Of a DNA stretch of 64,000 nucleotides, positions 23,641 to 34,618 are shown piece after piece (the first letter of the stretch is position 1; each line of letters begins with the position of its first letter). The notes under the pieces were generated by a model that worked only from the letters and a program-made list of their open reading frames with translations, made no database searches and was not told where the DNA came from. Origin of the DNA: Ctenosaura bakeri (taxonomy: Eukaryota > Chordata > Lepidosauria > Squamata > Iguanidae); contig CAOLHI010000356.1 in the NCBI GenBank assembly GCA_948474755.1, positions 558,001 through 622,000 on the forward strand, given 5' to 3'. The position numbers and the translations under genes are program-made.

Positions 23641-25034
23641 AGAAAAGACATGACTGGAGGCATGACTGAGCACTCTCCAATTCTTTCACCCAAATTCCCC
23701 TTTTTAACTGCAGGTGGAATTTATATTATGGCATTACCACAATATAGATTTTAGATTTTGTATTGTTTAGTTATCCTTACATTTGTATAACAGAATTTGT
23801 TAGCTTGTCTTATAAAGCATTAGGGACAAGGCATTGGTCTGTCTGGCTTTGCATAGTCTTCTCTGAGGATCAGAAACCTCCTAAAGTCTTAGCTAAGCAT
23901 ATTTTTATCCCTGCTATTTGGACAGGGAACTTTTTAACTGATGTTTTGGAGGACTGACACTTCCAAATGTCACATGTTCCAACTACGTGTTCCGTGAATG
24001 TTTGTTTATTTTTTAAAAAGTCCCCTTTCCATTATTTTTCTGCAACATTAGCCTGTTGTATGCAGTGTGTGCAGTATAATAACGCCAACGCTTAAGTGAA
24101 GGCAGAACCTGTCCTCTCAAATTAGAATCTTTCACCATAATTCTGAGTCGGTGACTTTACCCCCATTATCTCCAACTAAGATGGGAGCATTGACTGTATG
24201 AAGGGTATGGATACTACAGTTATTAAATTTATTTCCCTGGAAAGAGGGGAGCTTTTTTAAAAAAAATCATAATTGTCAATCATGTTTCACCAATCCTAAG
24301 CTACATAAAACAAACAAAATTTTTGGAAGCAGACCTACTGTGTTATCTGTGGTTTGGCACTTCTGATGTCTTTTGAGACAAGGATTGTGTAACTCATGGT
24401 GATAGGAGTTAGCCATTTCTTTTTCACTGAGGCTGATTTTTTACTGGGACAATCCATTATATTTTCAGTAATGTGGGCATTCAGAAGACTTAAGTCTTTT
24501 ACCCTTAAGCTAGGTATTGCACTGTGTCAACATCCACAGTGTGAATTCCACATTCTTGGCCTGCCAATAATTTTAGCCTGGAATCTAGACTAAACTGCTT
24601 CCCTTGGAGAAGAAGGAAATTTGGTCTACATGCTTTCTTAGCCGTGGGTCTCCCCTGAGTAGTGAATAACAGCTGTGTCATATTTTACAAAATTATATCA
24701 ACTGGTTTTATACTATAATCATCTCTCTGTGAGGGAGGGAATAAAGAGACCAAAGTTAATTTGAGAAATGGCCAGCAATAATGTCCTTCCTGGTGTTCAG
24801 AAATAGCATGAAATTTAGACTGCTTTTAATATCTCTATTCAGAAGATGTACTGAAATGTGTTGCAGAAAGAGAAAGCAAAATTACTGTGGTGTGGCTGCA
24901 AGAGGGGTTAAGAAGTAGTTAAAAGTGTTTCTTTTGTAAAAGTCACTGAACTGCTGTTCTGGGGTTGATGGTGGTATAAAGACAGAGTTACTGAAATAGA
25001 ACATTACAACAAATGGATGAAGCGTGCCTCAAAG

Positions 25035-25125
25035 AATGAATTTCATAGATTTTAACATCCAAAGGGATCTTCAGGATCATCTAAGCTGACCTTTAAGGGT
25101 ATGGGTCACTACATTTTCTCCAGTT
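25035..25125 (-). mobile_element. Possible ancient CR1 3' end
   Basis: TTTCATAGATTTTAACATCC followed by GATCATCTAAGCTGACCTT resembles the reversed CR1 3' end seen across reptiles (TCATAGATTCTAAGG...GATCATCTAGTCTGACC). Too short to be sure. Confidence 0.35.
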
Positions 25126-26177
25126 GTTACTTAGTTTTTGAAATTCCATCTCTCTACATGTTATTGTATAGGAATAAAAAGCCCAGCCTTTTTTCTAAAC
25201 CTACTGTGTGAACATTTGTTAAACTAGATCTTAGCTTTGGAAGGAAATGTCCAAGAAATAAGGAAGGGGAAGAATTGGGGAGGGGGGCTTTATATCAGCT
25301 CAGTGAGCTCCTTTTTTCTTCCAAGTCCTTGTTTTGGTAACAGGGAGATGAGAAAAAAGGTAGAGAATGTATTCCAATATATTCACTATTTATGCTCTCA
25401 CTGAGGTAAACAGACCTTGAGAAGACAAGCACAACCAAAAACAGGATAAGCAAGAAATGCCATGTTCTTGGGTTTAAAAGAAAATGTTAAAAGTTACTTT
25501 TCAACTAAAATTCCAGCATCTCCCTGGTGATCAGGGGGACTGGCCATCCTGGCTGGGGGATTATGAGAGTTGCTGTCCAACCCTCATCCCTTTTCAAAGC
25601 TGTGTTGAAGCTCTATGTCCATAGGTAAGCTAGGACTGAGAAGGTTGGTTGATTCAGTACATCTGTTTTTTATCTACCCCATTGGTGAATATCTGCATAT
25701 AGTTTGATGATCATCACTTGTGGTATTTGTGTTCTAATGCAGTACAATACTTTATCTTTTCCAAATCTTCTTTTCTTTCTGGCATTCATTCCTGATTGTG
25801 AACTACAAAACCAATGTGTAATGCATCATGAAGTACACAAATGAGAACTTTTTCGCTACACATAGTGGAGCCATATTGTCTGACCCATGCCCAGTCAAAC
25901 TGGATGACACATTTGGAGAGAGGCAGCATTTGTATGTTTACTGTCCATTTGTCCAAAATAATCCAAAACTGTTTCCTCGTTTTGAAACAACACACGCACA
26001 TACTTGCAGAGACTTAAGACTGGAGTTGTCTAGCTTGTCTCAGAAATTGTTTACTAAGGCAATGTAAATGGCAATGTAAAAACCTGAAGTGGGCTTTTTA
26101 ATAGAGTATAGGTGCAAGCAAGAGGGAAGGAAGAAGAGGGGCTTAATTCCAGTCACTCTGTGTGTGTATGTGCCTTC

Positions 26178-26592
26178 AATAGAGTTCAAGATGTTTTAAA
26201 ATGTCCAAAATACGATAAAATTACTAGTACTTATGATGCTATGAAGACTGTTGTTTAGATACAATATGGCAACATTATTCATTTTTACTCGACTCCTAGC
26301 AAAATTCTGTTTTATCTTCCACAGCCTTTTTGAGAGCTGACCTAAGTGCTACCTGGAGGAAAGAAAGAGAAAGGAAAGGGAAGAAGATAGATAAATAAAA
26401 GCTTTTTGAGACAGATAGATGCTTACTTTGGATCTCAGATTTTTTTCAGCATGTCTTCAAATAATAAAGAAATGATAAAGTCCTTTTGGAAGGAATAACT
26501 ACATATTTTCTTGTTTCGGTTATATGAGTTAGCCCTTTGAAGTGTAGTGTAGCATAGCCCTTTCAAGTGTAGCTAACAACAACAGTGTCCTA
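26178..26592 (+). pseudogene. Inverted second copy of the 7233-7649 block
   Basis: This is the reverse complement of 7233-7649, about 94% identical by eye over 415 bases with roughly 24 differences, including single-base length changes in A and T runs. It begins inside the reading frame (the last ~27 codons are present, ending STYDAMKTVV and TAG) and carries the whole UTR-like part. No splice acceptor or earlier codons precede it. On its left is a short minus-strand SINE tail (TGTGTATGTGCCTTCAA); on its right a weakly A-rich stretch (ACAAAATTAAAA), not a clean poly(A). A 5'-truncated retrocopy is possible but the missing poly(A) and target duplication leave it open. Confidence 0.6.
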
Positions 26593-27360
26593 CAAAATTA
26601 AAACAGTCTTGGGCGTGTGTATTATGTCTGCTTAGGTTCCAAGATCAGATGGGATCCAGTGAGATTCGGGTGTTATAGGATGCTGATCCAATGCAAATGT
26701 CTTACAAATTATTATTTGATCAATTATATTATTTTTAGTTTTGTGACTTGGCAGAAGGAAGTTAGGCCCAGAGTAATAAGTGACAGGCAGAGAAATGGTG
26801 AAACATCTTCTGACATGCTGAGTGTTCCCTGCAAAGATTCCTTCCTGCAAAGATTCATTCCTCTATTGGCCTTATGAGGAAAATACAACATTGGAAATCC
26901 CGTGTGTTCTGTGTAATGACAGGTTCATTTCTACAAGACAAGACTGTGATTTCTTTATTCCCAAATAGACGCAGCCGTTTGCTTTTAAAATGCTTGTGAA
27001 TCAGCAGAACAAAGAGAAAATCATGGATAGGCTTTATATCTACAATTAAGCTGTATGCTTAATGCCCCTTTTGAATGAAAAATAGTCATTCATTTTGACT
27101 AATGGCTTCCTGTAGATCTCAATAAAGAATATTGTATTCCTTTATATGTTGACTCAGGTTGGTCAGACTGAAAGATGACGTTTTGGAACAACATCAGCTT
27201 TCCAGCAGAGTTAACTGTGATCAGGGTAGTTTCTAAAGCAGGAGGTAAATAGGAAAATGCTCCCAGATATTAATAGAATTAACTGATGATACACTGCCAG
27301 GCACACCTCTGTCAATTGGAGCTGTATTTCTTCTCTATTATATTCAGTCTGTCTCTCTGG

Positions 27361-27768
27361 GGCCCTTTTCACATGGCATTTGCCATGCGAAAGGGTGCCT
27401 GGAGCATTGTGCGATTGTGAGGAGCGATCTGCACAATGCACTCACAATCGCGCAACGCTCCAGGGGCCAGCAGGCACCGAGCATGAATCTTTGCATTTTC
27501 AGCTAGAAGCCGAAAATGGTGCACGATCGCTCATTGCTCCCGGGCCCCGCGTGCACTTACCTGGTATGTGGAGCCTCCGAAGCTGTGCCACTTGTGCTTC
27601 CTGCCCCAGTGCAGCCTGGGAAGGTCCCAGGCTGCACTGCAAAGGAAGAGGTGGGGCTCTCGCACGGCAGGGAGCTCATGCAGATCCAAAGGACCCCAGA
27701 AGTGAGAGTCTCTTGCTGCTCACACAATCCCCGCACACCAGTGCCAGAAGAAGGTAAGGAAGTGTTTT
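27361..27768 (-). mobile_element. GC-rich GGCCC-terminus element, copy 1
   Basis: In reverse orientation relative to the copies at 30417 and 32805. Begins GGCCCTTTTCACATGGCATT; bases 27363-27395 form a near-perfect hairpin (CCCTTTTC..ATGGCA / TGCCAT..GAAAGGG). Inner blocks shared with the other copies include CTGGAGCATTGTGCGATTGT, TTTCAGCTAGAAGCCGAAAA, TGGAGCCTCCGAAGCTG and CCAGTGCAGCCTGGGAAGG. The right end (AAGGTAAGGAAGTG) is decayed and no target duplication could be fixed. Confidence 0.75.
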
Positions 27769-29397
27769 ATTGCACATGACATTGCACCATATTTAGCTTT
27801 CTTCTCATCATTTGCAATCTTCTTTCTCAAACTTTTTCCCTGAAGGAAATCTTGAAATAATTTTCAGGTCTCAGAGAATTTCTGCATAAGTGTTATTATA
27901 ACTCGTGCTCCAAAAAAAGTCCCCCCCCAGTTGCAATCTCTCATGGAATCCATTAGTGATCTTTGCAGAACTCTGGTTGAAAAACCTTGTTCCAGAGGAA
28001 TCGTTCTTAGAGAGGAGGTCTCCATATGCTGCCCTTCACTTGCTGGGACTTTGGAGAGCCAAAATTCAATGACATCTGAATCCTCCCTTTCCAGTTCAGA
28101 ACCATTGCTCTAGTTATATATTGTTCTACAACAGATTTGTAAACTTTCACTTATTTTGCAGGCAAAATAATTTTGGCAATTTTCTCCCATAGGAAAAGGT
28201 ATGAGAAGACAAGTGAGAAAAATGCACTAATTCCCATGGAGAAAATATATATCTGGCAGAAAAAGCATTATTTCTGCTCAGGAATCATCTGCACAAAAAC
28301 ATGATTTCTTGTATGAGAAATACATTCTCTGCCCCCAAAACGCTTTCTTTTTCTGGCCAGAAAAGGGTCTTTTTTTGGGGGGGGGGAGTACAGTTTCTGA
28401 AAGTCTTGACACGTGTTTGGTCTTTCAACTTCTGTCAGCCCCCTTTTAAAGTAGGGTGTCATGAGTGTCAGGATGTCATTTTTTTCATCAAGAATGTGCA
28501 ACAAGAAAGAGGATGTATATGTACCACACTACTCTGACAGTGTTTTTAGGGAAGCAGCACATAGTTCCTACGTTTGATCACTCCTCATGCCATTGCTCTT
28601 CCCTCCTTATAGGGCTGGTAATGAGGGATGACAATGACCCAAATGTGTCATTTCTCTCTCTTAAATTGAGGTAGACTTGTGTGGTCTGGACTCCTTTTCA
28701 GTGGTTCCCAGACCATACTTGCACACTTGAAGTGGAGAAAGTTTTATAAGATTCTGTTAAAAAACATTTCAGTTGTTGAAAATACAATTGTTTTATTAGG
28801 CTATTCATTTAAACTATTTCTTTTAGAATAATCTTTTTAGCCTGTAGCTGGGAAAATGAAACAGGTGTGAGTTTTTATTATTTTGATTTCTTTGCAAGAT
28901 ATCAAAAGGGCTTTCTGTTTGTTTTATATTTATCCATGTCCCCAGATATTAAAAACAACAACAACAATAACAAACAAAACTCATTCTCAAATCCCATTTC
29001 TTTGAGCCGTCAGTTGTGAATGTTCATCAAAATCATATCTCTCTGGAGAGGGCTTCAACAGTGCAGCATTCTTCTATTTCTGGTGCAAGAAAAATCACTT
29101 CCATAGGTACCTACATCTGAGGCACCCAGAGTTCTTGCTCATAAAAAATATAAATAACTTCACTTCTGGATCTGTGCCTACAAAACCCTATGGCAACTGA
29201 TTCAGTTTTGTTTTTCTATATAGTACAGACATATAGTATTCATCTCTACTGACAAATAAAACTTGTTAGCTTTGTTACCAAAAATTGTTCATATTTTTAT
29301 AGAAAGTACATGTTAAAAATATCGTATGATTGAGGTGATAACCATAATCCATTAATTATTTAATTATGATACCAGTTTGGGGATTGTTCGTTATATT

Positions 29398-29436
29398 TCT
29401 TTTGGACCTAATAATATTACAATTAGGTCCAAAAGA
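29398..29436. repeat. Perfect 15-base inverted repeat with 9-base loop
   Basis: TCTTTTGGACCTAAT and its exact complement ATTAGGTCCAAAAGA separated by AATATTACA. Not followed by a T run typical of a terminator and not part of a recognised element. Confidence 0.85.
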
Positions 29437-29782
29437 TAACAATATCTTTGCATGGTAAATATGTATTAGCTACTGAAGAATAGGTTTTGCTGGGCTGTGC
29501 TCAAAGCCTGGAAGTAAGTAACAATGCTGCTGGTAAAGAGTTACTTTTGAGGGGAATCAGGGTGTAAAGACATTCCTTTCACTGGGAAATGTTGCAAAAA
29601 AGACTCAATAACTGACATTTTCTCAAGCATCAATTTAAGTTGAGTTTCTTGGCCATATTTGTATTGTTTGATTATTTGAAGGTGTGTGCTCCTATAAATC
29701 TCCCTCCCACCTTTATGGCCAATGCACTTGCTCCCACAGAGGAAAAATGCTAAAATTTTCTCCAGTATCCAAAGCTACCTAC

Positions 29783-29807
29783 TACTTGCTTGCTTGCTTG
29801 CTTGCTG
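29783..29807 (+). repeat. (CTTG)n microsatellite
   Basis: Five to six CTTG units. Confidence 0.9.
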
Positions 29808-30416
29808 AAAGCATGGGAGCCAGTTGGTATCAGTGCTCTGGGAAGAAGAACTAATGTAAGTTTGCTTCCTTCTACCAGGGAAATCATGATGTTACTGAGG
29901 CACTCTACAGTGCTGTTATAGACTATAGTACTATAATATGGAGTGTCAGACAGCTGCAAAATCCAAAATTCACAAAACAGTAGTGATGTATTTAAGTCTT
30001 TTACTCCAAGTGTCTAGTCAAGTCTCAAGTCTCTACCTTCAAGTCTCAAGTCAAGCCTCAAGTCTTGGAGCCAACTTTATATCCCAACCTGTATTTCAGA
30101 ATGTCTGGACAAATTCAAATAAAGTCAGTTTTAACAATTTAAGCAGAGTTCGCACTCCACATTTGCAAGTTTGCCATCTGAAGCTTTGGAAATGGGGACT
30201 AGGATCCTTCTTATTTCCCATTTCTGAAGCTGGAGGATTTTTCAGAAGTTGGGAATAAGATGTTTCTTACTCCCCATTACTGAGGCTTCAAAAGCTTTAA
30301 AAGGAAGGCTCCTTCCTCCTCAAGCCTGTTGCCTAACACATTTGTTGTTCCCCTCGGAGAAATGCACCCTACACTCTGGGAGTGAGTCTTGCCTTCTGCT
30401 CTGAGGAAGAGTTTTA

Positions 30417-30841
30417 GGCCCTTTCCTCACCTTACCTTTTTTCATCGCTGGGGTGTGAATATTGTGCGAGCAGCCTCCAGCGAGAGGCTCTTGTGTCTCC
30501 GCTGCTTCAGCTCCGCACGAGCTGCCTGCTCCCAAGCAGGTAGCGTGAGTGCCCTGCGTCCTCGTTCCGCAATGCAGCCTGGGAGTTTCCCAGGCTGTGC
30601 TGGGGCAGGAAGTGCGACTGCCACGGGTCCAGAGGCTCCGCACGCACGGCAAGTGCATGTGGGGTCCTGGAGCAATGTGCGATCATGCACCATTTTCGGC
30701 TGAAAATGAAAAAGTGCGTGAGCGGTGCCTGCCATGCCCTGGAGCATCATGCGATTGTGAGTACATCGTGCAGATCTCTCCTCATAATTGCTCAATGCTT
30801 GAGGGGCCCTTTCGCATGGCAAATGCCATGTGAAAAGGGCC
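30417..30841 (+). mobile_element. GC-rich GGCCC-terminus element, copy 2
   Basis: Starts GGCCCTTTCCTCACCTTACC and ends ATGTGAAAAGGGCC, flanked by TTA on both sides (30414-30416, 30842-30844). The right terminus carries the same hairpin as copy 1. It shares the ordered inner blocks with copies 1 and 3, for example GCAGCCTGGGAGTTTCCCAG. No supportable reading frame: the open frames here are a by-product of high GC. Confidence 0.8.
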
Positions 30842-31074
30842 TTAGAAGGCTCCTCCGATATGCAGCAGGGTCAGGCTGCTGAACAGATGTCAAGCCCATT
30901 GCCTGACCCATTTGCTGTTTCCCTCTGAGAAATGAGTCCACACTTTGGGCTTGAGACAGATTGTCCTATGACCAGTAAGCAAAAAGAGATGTTCAAAGTT
31001 GTAAGATTTCTGGATGAATGTGTTATGTTACTGAACCAAGGACAGCAAGTCAGTCATTAAAAATATACAAGTCT

Positions 31075-31283
31075 CGAGTCAAGTCGAGTCAGTGCATCGT
31101 TTATGGCCAAGTTGGGTCCGAGTCGAGTCACTGAAGTGACTTAAGTCCAACCTGAGTCTGCTGACTTGAGACTACATCAGTCTCGAGTCGATAGACTCAG
31201 ACTCAAGTTGGACTTAAGTCACTTCAGTGACTCGACTCGGACCCGACTTGGCCGTAAACGATGAACTGACTCGACTTGACTCG
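31075..31283. repeat. 209-base near-perfect palindrome built of GAGTC/GACTC motifs
   Basis: Arms 31075-31160 and about 31198-31283 are inverted copies with only about four or five mismatches (for example ACTGAAGTGACTTAAGTCC on the left against GGACTTAAGTCACTTCAGT on the right). The roughly 40-base centre is itself partly palindromic (GACTTGAGACT against AGTCTCGAGTC). It would fold into one long hairpin. It appears to be the right end of the element at 29990-31290. Confidence 0.85.
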
Positions 31284-31292
31284 CAAAACAGT

Positions 31293-31400
31293 GATGTTGG
31301 ACCTTTATTGGGCCAACTAAAATGAACAAAATACATCATGCAAGGTTTCAAAGCTTCATTGGCTTCTTCATCAGGTAAATATGTTGAAAATCATAAGGGA
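31293..31400 (-). mobile_element. Retroelement end with hammerhead-ribozyme-like core (Penelope-like?)
   Basis: On the minus strand CTGATGA (plus 31368-31374) is followed by an 18-base segment with complementary ends (AAGC and GCTT, plus 31350-31367), then an intact GAAA (plus 31346-31349). This order, CTGATGA, stem II, GAAA, is the hammerhead core. It is followed by a sequence reaching GTTGGCCCAATAAAGGTCC. Penelope-like retroelements are known to carry hammerhead motifs; assigning this fragment to them is inference. How far the element extends past 31400 is unclear. Confidence 0.5.
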
Positions 31401-32511
31401 GAAGAAAAGGGAAAGTGTTACAATCACAGGCCTACATTTTGTCTTAGATGTTACTGCTGTAGTCAGTTAAGATGCTCCACAGTGATGTCAATGCAGGTAG
31501 AGGCTGCTCCCTTTCTTGGCCATGTGGGGACTAGGGAGAGACAAAGGGCAATTGCATCTCAGGTGGAAGAAAGAAGTGAGAAGGCAATCAAATGTTTTGT
31601 ATTAGCACTGGTATTAGCCAGGGTGCTAATACCAAGTAGTTCACATGGGGTAAGAAATAAAAGATTTAGAGAAAGAAAAACAGATAATTTACTGAAAGAA
31701 AAAAAAAGTTTTCAAGCTCAGAAAAAAGTGTGATTTTTGGCATGAGTAGGGCGATCTGGCAGTTGGATGAGAGGAGTTTTTTGGAGGTATACGATTTTTT
31801 AAAAAAAAATCAAAAGACGTGAAAGTATCCTGTCTTCCACAAAATAAAAATAATAAATGGATTAAAATAACTTGCAAGCATGTTATTAATGAGTAATGTA
31901 GCAAGTTCCAAAATCCCTTGGCAGTAATTGTTAGTAGTAATATGCTGCCCTCTGGGATCAGGAAATGAATAATGACAAGTATAATTCTTTTTCATGAATG
32001 TCCCAAGCATTGCGCTTGATAAGTACCAGCTTTTATTACCCTAAGGGTACGTAATTTCAAATATAATACACAAGTATCTCTTCATCTCTTGAAAGTATAC
32101 TGGTAGAACACTACAGTGCCTCCAAAGTTATACTTTTGGGGAAAATATAAGTATACTTCAAGAAAAATCTCATTCCTGTGATCTTTTGACAGTAGAGGTC
32201 TTGTTGTTGTTGGACATCCAGCTTATTTTAGTATACGTATAAATGTTCTTTATGTTGGCATTAGAACTTAAAGTAAATGCACCATTTCAAACTCATCTGA
32301 AAATATTTGAAACCATACAAAACCACAGGAAATGTACAGCTATTAGTACTAAAACTCACTTTCTAAAGCTTTCAGCTGCAACCCTATGCTGATTTACATG
32401 GATAATGAATTCAACAGGGTCTTTTCCCTGAAAAATATGAGTCTAGTTGTACTCTTAAAATGGCCATTGTTTAGAAAATACCTTTTTTGACCCCAGCTTT
32501 TAGTGAATGGT

Positions 32512-32729
32512 GAGAGCCGGTGTGATATAATGGTTTGAGCATTGGCCTACAACAGTGGGGGACCAGAGTTTAAATCCCTGTCCAAATGCAGAAACCCACT
32601 GGGTGACCTTGGGCAAGGCACACTCTCTTGGCTTCAAATATTGACCAAATCTTGTCAAGAAAACCCCATGACAGATTTGCCTTAGGGTTGTCATAAATAA
32701 GAAGCTACTTGAAGGCACACAACAACAGC
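32512..32729 (+). mobile_element. tRNA-derived SINE, Sauria type
   Basis: GAGAGCCGGTGTGATATAAT head, CCCACTGGGTGACCTTGGGC body, AATCTTGTCAAGAAAACCCC, and tail CTACTTGAAGGCACACAACA. Nearly full length and little decayed. Confidence 0.9.
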
Positions 32730-32804
32730 AGAGAATGGTAGCACATTAGAAGTTTTGTCCAGTCTGCAGTACCTCTCAAATAGTCACCGTAGAACTATTT
32801 CAGA

Positions 32805-33196
32805 GGCCCTTTCCACACCTTACCTTTTTCTGGTGCTGGGGTGTGGGGATCACGTGAGCAGCCTCCGGCAAGAGGCTCTTGTGTCTCTGCTGCTTCAGCT
32901 CCACATGACCTGCCTGCTCACACAAGAGCCCCGCCTCTTCCTTCCACAGTGCAGCTTGGGAGTTTCCCAGGCTGCCCTGGGGCAGGAAGCGTGAGCGGCG
33001 TGGCTCCGGAGGCTCCACACACCAGGTAAGTGCGTGCGGGGCCCAGGCTTCCAGCCAAAAATGAAAAGGTGCACGATCGGCGCCTGCTGGCCCCTGGAGC
33101 ATCGCACAATTGTGAGTGTGTTGTGCAGATTGCTCCTCACAATTGCGTGATGCTCCAGATACCCTTTCGCATGGCAAATGCCGTTCAGAAAAGGCC
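32805..33196 (+). mobile_element. GC-rich GGCCC-terminus element, copy 3
   Basis: Starts GGCCCTTTCCACACCTTACC and ends CAGAAAAGGCC, with AGA on both sides (32802-32804 and 33197-33199). Shares with copy 2 the order AGCAGCCTCC, AAGAGGCTCTTGTGTCTC, TTGGGAGTTTCCCAGGCTG, GGCTCCGGAGGCTCC and the terminal hairpin near 33163-33190. Slightly shorter than copy 2 (392 against 425 bases). Confidence 0.8.
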
Positions 33197-33682
33197 AGAG
33201 AGAGCTCTAATGTATTATTTGTTTTAAAATGCCTTCTACTTCAGATCTGGGCACTTTTATTAGTATATAACTTTTCTGAACACTGGTTAACTGGGGCTAG
33301 AATGGTTGTGTCTTGAACTTTGTTTCAAGCTCTGTAATTCTGATGATTTCCATTTTGAAGTTTCATCAAAATATGTGTGCTTGATTGAGAGTGTGTACAC
33401 AAGTTTTCTACTTAAGGTTCAAAAAAAATGTTCTGGAGACTGATAAATACAGAGCAAAGTTCTGGCAACAACAGAACATATTAGGAAACAAGCATGTTTT
33501 CAATCTGGGCAATTTTGTCTCTGTTGCTTCAGGGTTTATGAAGTATTTTCTTAACACGTGTGTTTATTCTTGGCTGGTGAATAGACAAAGAGAGGGGACT
33601 TCTTGAGGATTCAAGCTACATTTTACATGTTACATTTACAGTGTGCTTGGTTGATATTCAAAGATATTAGCCATAAAGATGA

Positions 33683-33785
33683 AAGGATCCAAAGGATTCT
33701 TGCAGCACCTTTGAGACTGAGAAAAAGAAATTTTTAGCATAAGCTTCCATGGACTCCAGTCCACTTCATCAGATGCATCTTTGTA
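33683..33785 (-). mobile_element. Retroelement end with decayed hammerhead-like core
   Basis: On the minus strand: CTGATGA (plus 33766-33772), stem AGTGGACT..AGTCCAT, then GGAA where GAAA is expected (plus 33745-33748), then GCTTATGCTA. The following CTCAGTCTCAAAGGTGCTGC is a segment seen at the ends of a reptile repeat family. The catalytic GAAA is mutated, so this copy should be inactive. Different subfamily from 31293-31400. Confidence 0.5.
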
Positions 33786-34274
33786 TATTTGTTATGAGTA
33801 TCTGTGAAAGTTGTTAATTTTTCCTGCTGTTAGAATGTTGCTGGAAGGAACGGTCCGTTCTTAATTTGGGATTCACAATGGTGTCTTTGTTCTTGTTGTT
33901 TAGTGATCTCTACCTCTTTGGAGGAAAGGTAAGATATAAATGCTTTAAAGGAATGACAGACCCAAGTGTGGATTGGAATACTAGTGGCATTAAGATGTGT
34001 GTGGGAGAGAGGAGTGGAGAGTGGAGCTTTCTATTCATGCCAGAGATCTAACAATCTTTTCCCAGCCAGGGCCATGTTAAGGTTTTTGTAGGCCCTAGGC
34101 ACGCCTGTATTCGACTCCCTGCATTGTCTTGACGTACTACTAGGGATGTTTTCGTAGCTCTAAAATCCTGTTTTTGTAGGCCCTAAATTTTTTTTAGTGC
34201 CCCGTGCCTAAAGTGCCCAATGGATAAGATGGCCCTGCACCCAGCTGCTATTTGTCCTGGTAAGGAAGCTGCTA

Positions 34275-34306
34275 CAAAACAAAACAAAACAAAACAAAAC
34301 AAAACA
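34275..34306 (+). repeat. (AAAAC)n microsatellite
   Basis: Six AAAAC units in a row. Confidence 0.95.
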
Positions 34307-34479
34307 CTGCAAACCTGCAGCTACACACTCATTTGTGCAAATGCCTGTTTAACCAAATGTCCCTAGTCTGCGTGGTCCTTAAAGCCTGGTGTCAATCCTG
34401 CATGCTGGATTGAGTACACAGGATTGTTTCCCTGTTATGCTCTTTTCCCGTTCCATCACTGTGCCACTCTGGGCCTTTG

Positions 34480-34618
34480 TTTTCTTGCTCCTTGCTCTTT
34501 ATATGGTTGTGATCATCTGTTGTATTGTTTGATTCTGAAATGCTTTTAGTTGCCTTGGGCATTTACCTTGACAAAAGGTAGTAGAAAGGCAAGATAACAA
34601 TGAAATAAATAAATAACC
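34480..34618 (+). mobile_element. Possible L2-like LINE 3' tail
   Basis: TTAGTTGCCTTGGGCATTTA, a GAAAGGCAAGATAACAATG block and an AATAAATAAATA end are like the tails of lizard L2-type LINEs. Confidence 0.4.

Larger units (their letters stand above)
29990..31290. mobile_element. Unclassified element with GAGTC/AAGTC-rich ends, host of a nested MITE
   Basis: The left end (29993-30065) is a cluster of AAGTCTCAAGTC-type repeats; the right end (31075-31283) is a long palindrome of CGAGTCAAGTC units. The two are similar in motif and frame a region with other internal repeats: 30303-30400 and 30845-30960 are direct repeats sharing TTCCCCT(C)GGAGAAATG-like blocks. Similar strings CAAAACAGTAGTGATGT (29973-29989) and GCAAAACAGTGATGT (31283-31297) flank the whole, possibly a target duplication. 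The GGCCC element at 30417-30841 inserted later. Borders and class are inference. Confidence 0.4.

Noticed and set aside
27380..27779. 125-codon open frame, and similar frames at 30442-30822 and 32800-33177
   Set aside because: They lie in three copies of one non-coding GC-rich element, and the frames do not correspond between copies.
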